DNA of 64,000 bases from Streptomyces venezuelae (GTDB taxonomy: Bacteria > Actinomycetota > Actinomycetes > Streptomycetales > Streptomycetaceae), in contig NZ_CP029194.1 in NCBI RefSeq assembly GCF_008642375.1, positions 7,620,501 to 7,684,500 on the forward strand, in the 5' to 3' direction. The notes below the pieces were generated by a model. It worked only from the letters and a program-made list of their open reading frames with translations, ran no database searches and was not told the origin of the DNA. Position numbers and translations under genes: made by a program. This document shows positions 31,487 through 40,497 of this stretch, piece after piece (the stretch's first letter is position 1; every line of letters begins with the position of its first letter).

Positions 31487-32617
31487 ATGAGCACCACCGA
31501 GAACAGCGTGAACGCCGCGCCGGCGACCGTGGACGTCGACCGCAGCGACGCGGCCTACCGGGCCTGGCTGAAGGAAGCCGTCCGCAAGGTCCACGCCGAC
31601 GCCAACCGCTCCGCCGACACCCACCTGCTGCGGTTCCCGCTCCCGGAGAAGTGGGGCATCGACCTCTACCTCAAGGACGAGTCGACCCACCCCACCGGCA
31701 GCCTCAAGCACCGGCTCGCCCGCTCCCTCTTCCTCTACGGGCTCTGCAACGGCTGGATCCGTCCGGGCAAGCCCGTCATCGAGGCCTCCAGCGGTTCGAC
31801 CGCCGTCTCCGAGGCGTACTTCGCGAAGCTCGTCGGCGTCCCCTTCATCGCCGTCATGCCCCGCACGACCAGCCCCGAGAAGTGCCGGCTCATCGAGTTC
31901 CACGGCGGCGAGTGCCACTTCGTCGACGACTCGCGGACGATGTACGAGGAGTCCGCGGCCCTCGCCGCGCGCACCGGCGGCCACTACATGGACCAGTTCA
32001 CCTACGCGGAGCGGGCCACCGACTGGCGCGGCAACAACAACATCGCAGAATCGATTTATCAGCAGCTGAAGCTGGAGCGCTACCCGGAGCCCGCCTGGAT
32101 CGTGGCGACCGCGGGCACCGGCGGCACCTCGGCGACCATCGCCCGCTACGTCCACTACATGCAGCACGACACCCGGATCTGCGTCGCCGACCCGGAGAAC
32201 TCCTGCTTCTTCGACGGGTGGACCCACAACGACCCCGAAGCGACCTCCGACTGCGGTTCGCGCATCGAGGGCATCGGCCGTCCCCGTATGGAGCCGAGCT
32301 TCGTGCCCGGTGCGATCGACCGCATGATGAAGGTCCCCGACGCCGCGAGCGTCGCCGCCGTCCGCGCCCTGGAGACGGCCATCGGGCGCAAGGCCGGCGG
32401 CTCCACCGGCACCGGCCTGTGGAGCGCCTTCAAGATCGTCGCCGAGATGGTCCGGCAGGAGCGCACCGGCAGCGTCGTCACCCTGATCTGCGACCCGGGC
32501 GACCGCTACCTCGACAAGTACTACTCCGACGCCTGGCTGGCCGACCAGGGCCTGGACATCGCCCCGTACAGCGCGGCTATCGAGCGGTTCCTGGCGACGG
32601 GGGTCTGGCCGGAGTGA
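31487..32617 (+). CDS. PLP-dependent cysteine synthase family protein (Cds1-like)
   Basis: A 376-residue fold-type II PLP enzyme. The Schiff-base lysine is K74 in P-T-G-S-L-K-H-R; the substrate loop S-S-G-S-T-A-V-S and the phosphate-binding T-A-G-T-G-G-T near 205 complete the site. The family includes L-cysteine desulfhydrase Cds1 of mycobacteria, which releases sulfide, pyruvate and ammonia from cysteine, as well as cysteine synthases. No serine acetyltransferase gene is adjacent, so a desulfhydrase role is more likely but not proven. GAGGAG lies about 9 nt before ATG. Its 3' end overlaps the convergent SRPBCC gene by 41 nt. Confidence 0.88.
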   Translation: MSTTENSVNAAPATVDVDRSDAAYRAWLKEAVRKVHADANRSADTHLLRFPLPEKWGIDLYLKDESTHPTGSLKHRLARSLFLYGLCNGWIRPGKPVIEASSGSTAVSEAYFAKLVGVPFIAVMPRTTSPEKCRLIEFHGGECHFVDDSRTMYEESAALAARTGGHYMDQFTYAERATDWRGNNNIAESIYQQLKLERYPEPAWIVATAGTGGTSATIARYVHYMQHDTRICVADPENSCFFDGWTHNDPEATSDCGSRIEGIGRPRMEPSFVPGAIDRMMKVPDAASVAAVRALETAIGRKAGGSTGTGLWSAFKIVAEMVRQERTGSVVTLICDPGDRYLDKYYSDAWLADQGLDIAPYSAAIERFLATGVWPE

Positions 32618-33077
32618 GCCGCCGGTCCAGGCGCCGCGCCGCGTCCCGGAAGGACAGCCCGACGCCGGGACGTGCGAGCCGGAGCGCCAGCCGGACCGAC
32701 GCCGGGCCGTCGACCGCCATGGTCCATCGCAGACGGGTGCCCCTCCCGGCGGGGAAGAGCGTCCACTCCTCAGCCAGGGCCGTGACGCCGGGGGCGTTCG
32801 TGAGGTCCACCCGGTAGCCGTACCGCGTGTCCGGCTCGGTGGCGAGGATCGTCTCCTCGAAGACGATCCCGCCCCGCAGCCGTATCGTCCGCCCCGCCCC
32901 GTCACCCGTGGGGACGGCGGAGGCGACGGCGGTGAACCACGAGGGCATGCTGCCCACCTCCACGGCCAGCGACCGGTAGACGGCCGCCGGTGGTGCGGCC
33001 AGAGTCGCCGAGTGGACGAGACGGACGGGCGCGGTTGCGGTGAAGTCGAGCTCCACCGGCCTCAGTCGGCGTGCCAT
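32577..33077 (-). CDS. SRPBCC-family protein
   Basis: A 166-residue START/Bet v 1-like (polyketide-cyclase-like) fold: H-S-A-T-L-A-A-P-P-A-A-V-Y-R near residue 22, beta-strands alternating to a long C-terminal helix. These proteins bind hydrophobic ligands or act as stress proteins; the ligand is unknown. GGGAGG before the ATG. Its end overlaps the Cds1-like gene by 41 nt in convergent orientation. Confidence 0.75.
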   Translation of the reverse strand: MARRLRPVELDFTATAPVRLVHSATLAAPPAAVYRSLAVEVGSMPSWFTAVASAVPTGDGAGRTIRLRGGIVFEETILATEPDTRYGYRVDLTNAPGVTALAEEWTLFPAGRGTRLRWTMAVDGPASVRLALRLARPGVGLSFRDAARRLDRRLTPARPPSPGTAR

Positions 33078-33206
33078 GGACCGGACCTCCCAGGACGGAC
33101 GCGGAAGTGAACCCTAGCTGACAGGATGTCAATGGCACAGGGGGCCGGCGGTCGCCGCGCATGATGGACTCCGCAAGGATCTTGCCGCGCCGGAAGGGGA
33201 ACTCCC

Positions 33207-34145
33207 TTGTCCATCAAGTCCACCGCGTCCCGCACGTCCACGACCGCGCCACACCCGTCCCGCCGCACCGTGCTCGCGCTCGGCGCCGGCACCGCGCTCG
33301 CCTCGCTCCTCCCGCTCGCGGGGACGGCCCACGCCTCGACGGGCCGCCTCACCGGACGACTCCGGGAACTGGAGGAAGAGCACTCCGCGCGGTTGGGCGT
33401 GTTCGCACACGACGTCCGCACCGGCCGGTCGGTGGCGTACCGCGCCGACGAACGCTTCCCGATGTGCTCGGTGTTCAAGACCCTCGCCGCCGCGGCCGTC
33501 CTTCGCGACCTCGACCACGACGGCTCCTTCCTGGCACAGCGCATCCGGTACACGGCGGCGGACGTCGAGCGGTCGGGCTTCTCGCCGAGGACCGGGCTCC
33601 CCCGGAACCTCGCCGGCGGGATGACCGTCGCCGGGCTCTGCGACGCGACCCTCCGCTACAGCGACAACACCGCCGCGAACCTGCTGCTGCGGGAGCTGGG
33701 CGGGCCGAAGGCCGTCACCCGGTTCGCCCGGTCGATCGGCGACGGCGTCACCCGGCTGGACCGCTGGGAGCCCGAGCTGAACTCCGGTGAGCCCTGGCGA
33801 GAAACCGACATCACCACCCCCCGCGCCATCGGCCGGACCTACGGCCACCTCGTCCTCGGCGCCGCGCTGACGCCCCGGGACCGCGACCGGCTCACCGGCT
33901 GGATGCTCGCCAACACCACCAGTGGCGAGCGGTTCCGCAAGGGGCTGCCCGCCGACTGGATCCTCGCCGACAAGACCGGCGGCGGGCGGTACGGCGGCAA
34001 CAACGACGTGGGAATCGCCTGGCCGCCGACCGGCGGTCCGGTCCTGCTGGCCGTCCTGACGGCCAAACCCGAGGAGGACGCGGCGGCGGACAACCCGCTC
34101 GTGGCCAAGGCGGCGGCCCTGGTGGCGGCGGAACTCCGCCCGTAG
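33207..34145 (+). CDS. bla: Class A beta-lactamase with Tat signal
   Basis: A 312-residue serine beta-lactamase. All class A motifs are present: S88-V-F-K91 (Ambler S70/K73), S152-D-N154 (130-132), E188-P-E-L-N192 (E166 loop), K256-T-G258 (234-236). The N-terminus has twin arginines (S-R-R-T-V-L-A-L-G) and a hydrophobic stretch ending A-H-A, a Tat export signal as in other streptomycete lactamases. TTG start with AAGGGG upstream. No regulator (e.g. blaI) is adjacent. It would hydrolyse penicillins outside the cell. Confidence 0.95.
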   Translation: MSIKSTASRTSTTAPHPSRRTVLALGAGTALASLLPLAGTAHASTGRLTGRLRELEEEHSARLGVFAHDVRTGRSVAYRADERFPMCSVFKTLAAAAVLRDLDHDGSFLAQRIRYTAADVERSGFSPRTGLPRNLAGGMTVAGLCDATLRYSDNTAANLLLRELGGPKAVTRFARSIGDGVTRLDRWEPELNSGEPWRETDITTPRAIGRTYGHLVLGAALTPRDRDRLTGWMLANTTSGERFRKGLPADWILADKTGGGRYGGNNDVGIAWPPTGGPVLLAVLTAKPEEDAAADNPLVAKAAALVAAELRP

Positions 34146-34193
34146 GACGACGGGTCCGCCCGCAGCGGGCCCGGGCCGATCGACCGGGCACCC

Positions 34194-34631
34194 CTACGGG
34201 CGGAGCAGGCCGTCCACCGCCCGGCCGAACAGGAAGCGCCCCGCACGCGCCAGGACCGGGTCGAAGACGCGCGGGAGCCCGCGTACCGCGAGCTCCTCCG
34301 TCCACTCCACCCAGCAGCCGCCGCCCGGGGTCTCCGTCACCGCGACCTCCGCCCAGCCCCGTACGACCCGGCCGGACTTGTCGAGCCGGCACACGCCCGG
34401 CCGGCCGGCCTCCGGCGGCTCCCAGCGCACGACCTCCATCGGGTCGTCGAAGGCGAGCCGGCCGAGCCCGGTCCGCGCCGTGAACCGCGTCCCCGCCCCG
34501 TTCGGGCCGGGGGTAAGGACCTTCGTCCGGGTCAGCGGCACCTGGCGGCCGTGCGCCGGCCAGTCCGTGAGCCGCCGCCACACCTCGTGCGGCGGCAGCG
34601 GTACGGTCCGCTCGACCCGGAAGAGGGTCAC
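34194..34631 (-). CDS. SRPBCC-family protein, coupled to DeoR regulator
   Basis: A 145-residue Bet v 1-like protein with an opening V-P-L-P-P-H-E-V-W-R-R-L-T-D-W typical of polyketide cyclase/SRPBCC proteins. GTG 34631 overlaps the stop of the DeoR gene by 4 nt (GTGA), so the two are one operon. The ligand is unknown; it may be an unrelated passenger under the DeoR operon. Confidence 0.75.
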   Translation of the reverse strand: MTLFRVERTVPLPPHEVWRRLTDWPAHGRQVPLTRTKVLTPGPNGAGTRFTARTGLGRLAFDDPMEVVRWEPPEAGRPGVCRLDKSGRVVRGWAEVAVTETPGGGCWVEWTEELAVRGLPRVFDPVLARAGRFLFGRAVDGLLRP

Positions 34632-35455
34632 GCCGGCTCCTCACCCGCGACCACGAGCCCCGGCAGGTGCTCGGTGACCTCGCCCCGCACCCCCTCGTCC
34701 AGACCGCGGTCCGTCACCCAGGTGTCCACCTCGCCCAGGTCGGCGAAGGAACTCAGGCCCACCGTCCCCCACTTGGTGTGGTCCGCGACCACCACCACCC
34801 GGCGGGCCGACCGCATCAGACAGCGATTCGTCTCCGCCTCCGCGAGGTTCGGCGTCGACAGGCCGGCCTCGACCGAGATGCCGTGCACCCCGAGGAAGAG
34901 CAGGTCGAAGTGGAGCGAGCGGATCGCCCGGTCCGCCACCGCCCCGACCAGTGCGTCGGACGGCGTGCGCACCCCGCCCGTCAGGACGACGGTCGGTGCC
35001 CCGCGCCGCACCTCGCCCGCGCCGCCCGCCGGCTGCGCCTCGTGGAACACGTCCGCGACCCGCACCGAGTTCGTCACCACCGTCAGATCCGGCACGTCGA
35101 GCAGCTGGCGGGCCAGCGCGTACGTCGTCGTCCCGCCGGACAGGGCGATCGCCGTGCCCGGCGCGACCAGCGCCGCCGCGGCCCGCGCGATCTCGTCCTT
35201 GGCGCTCGGTTCGAGCACCGACTTGGCCTCGAAGCCCGGCTCGTGGGTGCTCGCCTCGACCACCGGCACGGCCCCGCCGTGCACCTTCGCCAGCATGCCC
35301 TGCCGGGCGAGCGCGTCCAGGTCGCGGCGGATCGTCATGTCCGAGACATTGAGCCGACGGGTCAGTTCGTTGACCCGTACACCGCCGCGCCGCCGGACCT
35401 CGTCCAGGATCAGGGCACGCCGCTGCTCCGCGAGGAGGTTCTGGTTGTCAGTCAC
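34628..35455 (-). CDS. DeoR/GlpR-family transcriptional regulator
   Basis: A 275-residue regulator: DeoR HTH R-R-G-G-V-R-V-N-E-L-T-R-R-L-N-V-S-D-M-T near residues 20-40, then I-R-R-D-L-D-A-L, followed by the sugar-phosphate-isomerase-like sensor (L-S-G-G-T-T-T-Y, V-T-N-S, T-G-G). GTG 35455 has GGAAGGACC upstream; the upstream-extended frame starts in non-coding-like sequence. The sensed ligand is probably a sugar phosphate. It is transcribed with the SRPBCC gene, away from the membrane hydrolase at 35590. Confidence 0.9.
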   Translation of the reverse strand: MTDNQNLLAEQRRALILDEVRRRGGVRVNELTRRLNVSDMTIRRDLDALARQGMLAKVHGGAVPVVEASTHEPGFEAKSVLEPSAKDEIARAAAALVAPGTAIALSGGTTTYALARQLLDVPDLTVVTNSVRVADVFHEAQPAGGAGEVRRGAPTVVLTGGVRTPSDALVGAVADRAIRSLHFDLLFLGVHGISVEAGLSTPNLAEAETNRCLMRSARRVVVVADHTKWGTVGLSSFADLGEVDTWVTDRGLDEGVRGEVTEHLPGLVVAGEEPA

Positions 35456-35589
35456 CGCCGGGGCCGGTCCTTCCGCAGGGGACGAGGGGATCAGTGTCGG
35501 ATTCGGTGAGAGACCGTGCGCGGGCGCGCGGCCGTCAGCGATCCTGTTTCCGACGTCGCATCCTCCCACCCAGAGAGGAAGTCCCCTAA

Positions 35590-37989
35590 GTGTCCCCTGC
35601 CACACCCGCCCCGGAGACCGGGGGCGCGGCGCTCGAACTCCTCGTCCACGGAGTCGGCGGAGCCACTCCGCAGTCCATGCTCGACGACCCCAGGACCGTG
35701 CGTGTCACCGGCGACGCGACCGCCGCCGTGTACCGGCGGACCGAGGACCTGGACGCCGAGGACCACCCCGAGCGGTATGCGGCACGGCCGGTCCCTGAGG
35801 CGTACTGCTGGTCCAACCTCACCTCCGGCGACGGGACCCGCGCCCTGTGGCTGCTGCTCCTGCCGTTCATGGTGGCCAATCTGGCCCACTGGATGCGTCC
35901 GCCCGCCCAGGGCCGGCCGGGACTCGTCAGGCTGTACGGGGTCCTCGTCCGGCTCGTCGCCCTCACCCTCACCGTGCTCCTCACCGCCGCGGCCTGCGAG
36001 GTCGCGCTCGATCTGACGGCCTGGCAGTGCGCGGGCATGGCGGCCTGCTCCGACGCATACTCCTGGCTCGGTTTCCTCGCCGCCGAGGGCGGGGGCTGGT
36101 GGTCCCCGCCGGGGCGCCGCCTCGCCCTCGCGGCGCTGGTGCCGACGGCGCTGGTCGCTCTGCTCTGGTACCTCTCCAACCGGACCTGGAGCGCCTACGA
36201 GGCCCAGCGCCCGCCCACCGGCTACGACGCCCCCGCGCAGGAGCCGGCCCCGGTCGCGCCCGGACCCGCCGTGGCCGCCCCGGGACCCGTTTCGGACGCG
36301 CCCGATCCCACCCCCGTCGAGCTCCGCCCCGCGCTCGGCCGCCCCGGTTTCTGGTACGGGCGGCGGCTCGTCGCCCGGCTCCGGGGCGCGCACACCGCCG
36401 CCGGCTTCCTCACCGTCGCCGCGGCCCTCACCACCGCCACCTCCCGCCACGACACGGGAGGGCGCGCGGCCCTGGGTCTCGCTCTCCAGGCCGCCCTCGC
36501 CGCCCTCGGCGTCGTCGTCCTCTGGGTCGTCTGCCGCCGGGGCCGCAGCGAGCGCCGCGTCGACCTGCGCGTCGAGCGCGCCCTCGTGTCCGGGCTGCCC
36601 GGCACCGCCCTCGGCGTGCTCGCCCTCACCGCCCTGCACGCCGGCTGGGCCCGGCCCGGCTGGGTCTCCACCGGCACCCTCCCCGGAGACGCCGCCTTCG
36701 GCGCCCTCACCCTCGCCCAGGGCGCCCTCGTCGTCGCCCTCGGAGCCGTCGCCCTGCTCCTCCAGCGGCCCCGCAGGGACCCGCGCACCGCACTGCGCGG
36801 GCTCGGCGGCCCCGCCGTCGCCATGCTCGCCTGCGCCCTCGCCGGGGTCATGTCCGGCGGCGTCGCCCAGCGCGTCGCCGACTGGCTCGACGGCACAGGG
36901 GCGGGCGTAGGCCCCCGGATCGGCCCGCCCGTCCTGCTCAGCTGGCAGGCGTCCGTGATCCCCGTCCTGCTCCTCCTGCTGCTCGCGCCCGCCGCCCTCC
37001 TCGCCGTTCGGACCGTGCTCGACGCCCGGCGACTGCGGCCCGCCGTCGAGGCCGACTACGACGCCGAGGACGAACCGGACCCGGTCCGCACCGGCAGGAT
37101 CGCGGCCGGCCGGGCCCGGGCCGGGCTCACCGACTCCGCGCCCGTCCTCGTCGGCGTCGTCTCCGGAGCGACCCTGCTCCTCGGGGCCGCCTCCGTCGCC
37201 GGTGCCTGGGTCAGCGGAAACGTCCCCGGCCGGGCCTTCGACGGCGCCCACCCCGCGATCGCCTCCGCCGCCTCAGCCGCCCAGGCCCTCGGCTCCTGGA
37301 TGATCGGCTTCGGCTTCCTGCTCTTCGTCACCTGGGGCCGCCGCGCCTACAAGGACGCCTCGGCCCGCCGCACCATCGGCATCCTCTGGGACGTCGGGAC
37401 CTTCTGGCCGCGCGCCGCCCACCCGTTCGCCCCGCCCTGCTACGCCGAACGGGCCGTCCCCGACCTCACCTGGCGCATGAGCTCCTGGACCCGCCGGACC
37501 GGCGGCCGGCTCGTCATCTCCGGCCACTCCCAGGGCAGCGTCCTCGCCGCGGCCGCCGTCTGGCAGCTGCCGCCCGCAACCCGCGGCCGGGTCGCGCTCC
37601 TCACCTACGGCTCACCGCTGGAGCGGCTCTACGGACGCTGGTTCCCCGCCTACTTCGGCCCGGAGGCGCTCCGCGCCCTCCACCGCACGATCCACTGCTG
37701 GAGCAACCTCCACCGCGCCACCGACCCCATCGGCGGCCCCGTCCGCGTCCCCGCCGAGGCGGACCGGCCGAGCGTCGACGCGGAGGTGCTCCTCGACCCC
37801 GTCGCGTACGGCCGCACGCGCGAACACCCGCTGCCGGAACCGATCCTGGGCCACTCCGACTACCAGGCCGACCCCGAGTTCGCCCGGCGGCGCTCCGCCC
37901 TCCTCGACCGGCTGCCGCCGGCCGTCCCGCGCCAGCGCGACCCGAACGATCCCGACCTTCAGGGGAGTTCGGGGAGGTCCTCCGGGTAG
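35590..37989 (+). CDS. Multi-pass membrane alpha/beta-hydrolase-like protein
   Basis: A 799-residue protein that combines an alpha/beta-hydrolase-like cytoplasmic part with many membrane helices. The oxyanion-type H-G-V-G-G is at 20-24; helices are predicted at about 95-155, 175-190, 260-300, 330-410 and 450-500 (about a dozen), and the C-terminal hydrolase part has G645-H-S647-Q-G649, a classical nucleophile elbow, then G-S-P-L-E-R-L-Y-G. The catalytic Asp/His cannot be assigned with certainty; S-D-Y near 757 and H near 756 are candidates. GTG start with GAGAGG. Convergent, overlapping by 31 nt, with the beta-helix/AAA+ gene. The function is unknown; a lipase or lipid-remodelling role is plausible. 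Confidence 0.72.
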   Translation: MSPATPAPETGGAALELLVHGVGGATPQSMLDDPRTVRVTGDATAAVYRRTEDLDAEDHPERYAARPVPEAYCWSNLTSGDGTRALWLLLLPFMVANLAHWMRPPAQGRPGLVRLYGVLVRLVALTLTVLLTAAACEVALDLTAWQCAGMAACSDAYSWLGFLAAEGGGWWSPPGRRLALAALVPTALVALLWYLSNRTWSAYEAQRPPTGYDAPAQEPAPVAPGPAVAAPGPVSDAPDPTPVELRPALGRPGFWYGRRLVARLRGAHTAAGFLTVAAALTTATSRHDTGGRAALGLALQAALAALGVVVLWVVCRRGRSERRVDLRVERALVSGLPGTALGVLALTALHAGWARPGWVSTGTLPGDAAFGALTLAQGALVVALGAVALLLQRPRRDPRTALRGLGGPAVAMLACALAGVMSGGVAQRVADWLDGTGAGVGPRIGPPVLLSWQASVIPVLLLLLLAPAALLAVRTVLDARRLRPAVEADYDAEDEPDPVRTGRIAAGRARAGLTDSAPVLVGVVSGATLLLGAASVAGAWVSGNVPGRAFDGAHPAIASAASAAQALGSWMIGFGFLLFVTWGRRAYKDASARRTIGILWDVGTFWPRAAHPFAPPCYAERAVPDLTWRMSSWTRRTGGRLVISGHSQGSVLAAAAVWQLPPATRGRVALLTYGSPLERLYGRWFPAYFGPEALRALHRTIHCWSNLHRATDPIGGPVRVPAEADRPSVDAEVLLDPVAYGRTREHPLPEPILGHSDYQADPEFARRRSALLDRLPPAVPRQRDPNDPDLQGSSGRSSG

Positions 37990-40370
37990 AGCAGGGTCAG
38001 GTCGTCCGTGCTCGGCTCGGCGAGCGCGGCGACCCGGCCCGCGTGCCGCTCCACCATCGACTCGAAGGTCTGCCGCGCCGTCCTGCCGTTGCCGAAGGCC
38101 GGCCCCTTCGGCAGCTTCGCGAAGTACGTGAGGAGCGCCTCGTCCGTGCCCGGCACGAGCCGGTACTCGTGCTCGTCGGCCTGCTGGCCCACGATCCGCA
38201 GGAGCTCCTCCGGCTCGTAGTCGCCGAAGCTGATGGTCCGTGAGAAACGAGACGCCACACCGGGGTTGACCGTCAGGAAGCGCTCCATCTCCGCCGTGTA
38301 CCCGGCGACGATGACGACCACCGCGTCCCGGTGGTCCTCCATCAGCTTCACCAGCGTGTCGATCGCCTCACGGCCGAAGTCCCGGCCGGAGTCCTCCGGC
38401 GACAGGGCGTAGGCCTCGTCGACGAACAGCACGCCGCCGCGCGCCCGGTCGAACGCCTCCTGCGTACGGATCGCGGTCGAGCCGATGTGCTCACCCACCA
38501 GGTCCACCCGGGAGACCTCCACCAGATGGCCCCGCTCCAGGACACCGAGGGAGGCGAGGATCTCGCCGTAGAGCCGGGCCACGGTCGTCTTGCCGGTGCC
38601 GGGGTTGCCGGTGAAGACCAGATGCCGTCGGACCGAGGCCGCCTTGAGGCCCGCCTCCTGACGACGGCGCCCCACCTCGATCATGTTGGTGAGCGTCCGC
38701 ACCTCGTGCTTGACGCTCTCCAGGCCCACCAGCGCGTCCAGTTCACCGAGCACGTCCTGCGAGGAGCGGGCCTCCGCGACGGGCGCCGGGGCCACCGGCG
38801 GGGCGGGGACGGGCCGGGTACGGGGCGGGGGGACCGCCCCGAGGAGCCCCGCCGACTGCGTGGCCGTCAGGACGGTGCCGCCGTCGGGCACGGAGGAGCG
38901 GACCGCGCTCTCGTCGCTGGTGCAGTCCTCGGCGACCGCGCCCTCCTCCGGGAACTCGTACCCGCCGCGCGCGCACCGCTCCGTACGGCACTTGCGCAGG
39001 CTGGTCCGGCAGCCGTCCGTGACGTGGAAGCCGTACCCGCCGCTGCCCGTGACCCGGCAGCCGTGGAAGGAGCCGCGGCCCTCGGCCGACACGTAGAACC
39101 CGGCCTCGGCGGGCGAGGTGACCGTGCACCGGTCGATCGTCGGGTCGGCGCCCTTCGTGACGATGACCCCGGTCTGCACGGCGTCGATCGTGCACCCCGC
39201 GAGGGTGCCGCCGCTGCCGTGGTCCCGGAACCAGGCGCCCGTGGACGCCTCCCGGATCCGGCAGTCGTCGAGCTGCGCCGTCGCCCCGTCGCTCACCGAC
39301 ACCGCCGTGTTCCGCACCTGCGACAGATCGCTGTCGACCACGTCCACGCGCGAGCCCCGGTCGAGGACGAAGAGCGCGTCCGGCACGTCGTGCACGCGGC
39401 AGGCGTCGAGGACGACGGTCGCACCGTCGCTCACCCACACCGCGGGGTAGTCGCCCGTGCTGTCGTGGATCTCGCACTGGTTGGCGTCCACGCGCGTGCC
39501 CGGGTCCCACACGGACAGGCCGTTGCGGCCGAACCGGCGGACCGTCGACCGGGTCAGGGTCAGCACCGAGCGCGAGCGCAGGTCGACCGCGTTCTCCGGG
39601 ACGTCGTGGATGTCGCAGTCAGAGAGCGTCAGGACGGCGTCCGTGTCGAGGGTGATGCCGTCCGCGGACGTGCGGTGCACCGAGGAGTCGGTGAGGTGCG
39701 CGGTGGCGCGGGCCGCGATCTGCACACCGGCGCCCTTGATCTCGTACACCTCGCAGCCGAGGCCCTCGAGGGCGCTGCCCTCTCCGGTGACCGCGATCCC
39801 GGCCCCGGAGGCGTGGTGCACCCGGCAGCGCTCCAGGCGCGGATGCGCCCCGCCGCGGACCGAGACGCCGGCCTGGCCGGCGGAGACCACCTCGCACTCC
39901 TCGAACACCCCGCCCGCGCCGTCGACCACGGCGATGCCGACCCCGGCCGGGTTGTCGATCGTGCACCGGCGGACCGTCGGGCGGGCGGCGCCCCGCACCT
40001 CGATCCCGGCGGCCGAGCGCGTCATGATCCGCAGGTCGAGCAGCTCGGGCGTGCCGTCCTCGACGAGCAGCGCGGGCGCGGCGACGTCCTGCCCCTCGAT
40101 GTGCAGGTCCTGGACGGTGACGGAGGCGCGGACGGTCAGCGCCACCCCGTCCGGCGGCGCGATCCGCACCGAGCCGACCGACCCCTCGGGCCCGCGCAGG
40201 GTGACGGCTCGTCGCACGACCAGGTTCTCCCGGTACGTGCCGGGCGCGACGGTCAGGACGTCCCCGTCGCTCGCGGCCTCCAGGGCGGCGGCGAGAGAGG
40301 CGTACTCACCCGTGCGGCGCCGCCACCGCGATGTGCCGGTGTGCGTCACCTGGACCGTGCCCTGTGCCAT
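37959..40370 (-). CDS. Right-handed beta-helix / AAA+ (CbxX/EccA-type) fusion protein
   Basis: An 803-residue protein. Residues about 20-500 hold some fifteen to twenty tandem beta-helix (PbH1-like) coils of roughly 23 residues, each with patterns such as G-V-S-V-R-G-G-A-H-P and G-I-A-V-T-G. A Pro/Ala-rich linker (about 515-545) leads to a CbxX/CfqX AAA+ ATPase: Walker A G588-N-P-G-T-G-K-T, Walker B L-F-V-D-E-A (648-653), then a sensor/arginine-finger region. The AAA part resembles EccA of type VII secretion and SpoVK. No signal peptide. It overlaps the convergent membrane hydrolase gene by 31 nt. No ESX core gene is in the window. Substrate and role unknown. Confidence 0.88.
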   Translation of the reverse strand: MAQGTVQVTHTGTSRWRRRTGEYASLAAALEAASDGDVLTVAPGTYRENLVVRRAVTLRGPEGSVGSVRIAPPDGVALTVRASVTVQDLHIEGQDVAAPALLVEDGTPELLDLRIMTRSAAGIEVRGAARPTVRRCTIDNPAGVGIAVVDGAGGVFEECEVVSAGQAGVSVRGGAHPRLERCRVHHASGAGIAVTGEGSALEGLGCEVYEIKGAGVQIAARATAHLTDSSVHRTSADGITLDTDAVLTLSDCDIHDVPENAVDLRSRSVLTLTRSTVRRFGRNGLSVWDPGTRVDANQCEIHDSTGDYPAVWVSDGATVVLDACRVHDVPDALFVLDRGSRVDVVDSDLSQVRNTAVSVSDGATAQLDDCRIREASTGAWFRDHGSGGTLAGCTIDAVQTGVIVTKGADPTIDRCTVTSPAEAGFYVSAEGRGSFHGCRVTGSGGYGFHVTDGCRTSLRKCRTERCARGGYEFPEEGAVAEDCTSDESAVRSSVPDGGTVLTATQSAGLLGAVPPPRTRPVPAPPVAPAPVAEARSSQDVLGELDALVGLESVKHEVRTLTNMIEVGRRRQEAGLKAASVRRHLVFTGNPGTGKTTVARLYGEILASLGVLERGHLVEVSRVDLVGEHIGSTAIRTQEAFDRARGGVLFVDEAYALSPEDSGRDFGREAIDTLVKLMEDHRDAVVVIVAGYTAEMERFLTVNPGVASRFSRTISFGDYEPEELLRIVGQQADEHEYRLVPGTDEALLTYFAKLPKGPAFGNGRTARQTFESMVERHAGRVAALAEPSTDDLTLLYPEDLPELP

Positions 40371-40497
40371 GGGTGTGCCCTGCCCCCGCCTGATGCCTCG
40401 CCGCTGAACCGATGCCCCACCGTAGCGCGCGCGGGGGGTCGGGGATGACGGGTCGTGAGGGCTGACCCGAACCGGGGACCGGGGGAGGGGTACGGGG

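Noticed and set aside
38331..40448. 700-codon plus-strand open frame opposite the beta-helix/AAA gene
   Set aside because: Antisense shadow; no ribosome-binding site or recognisable motif.
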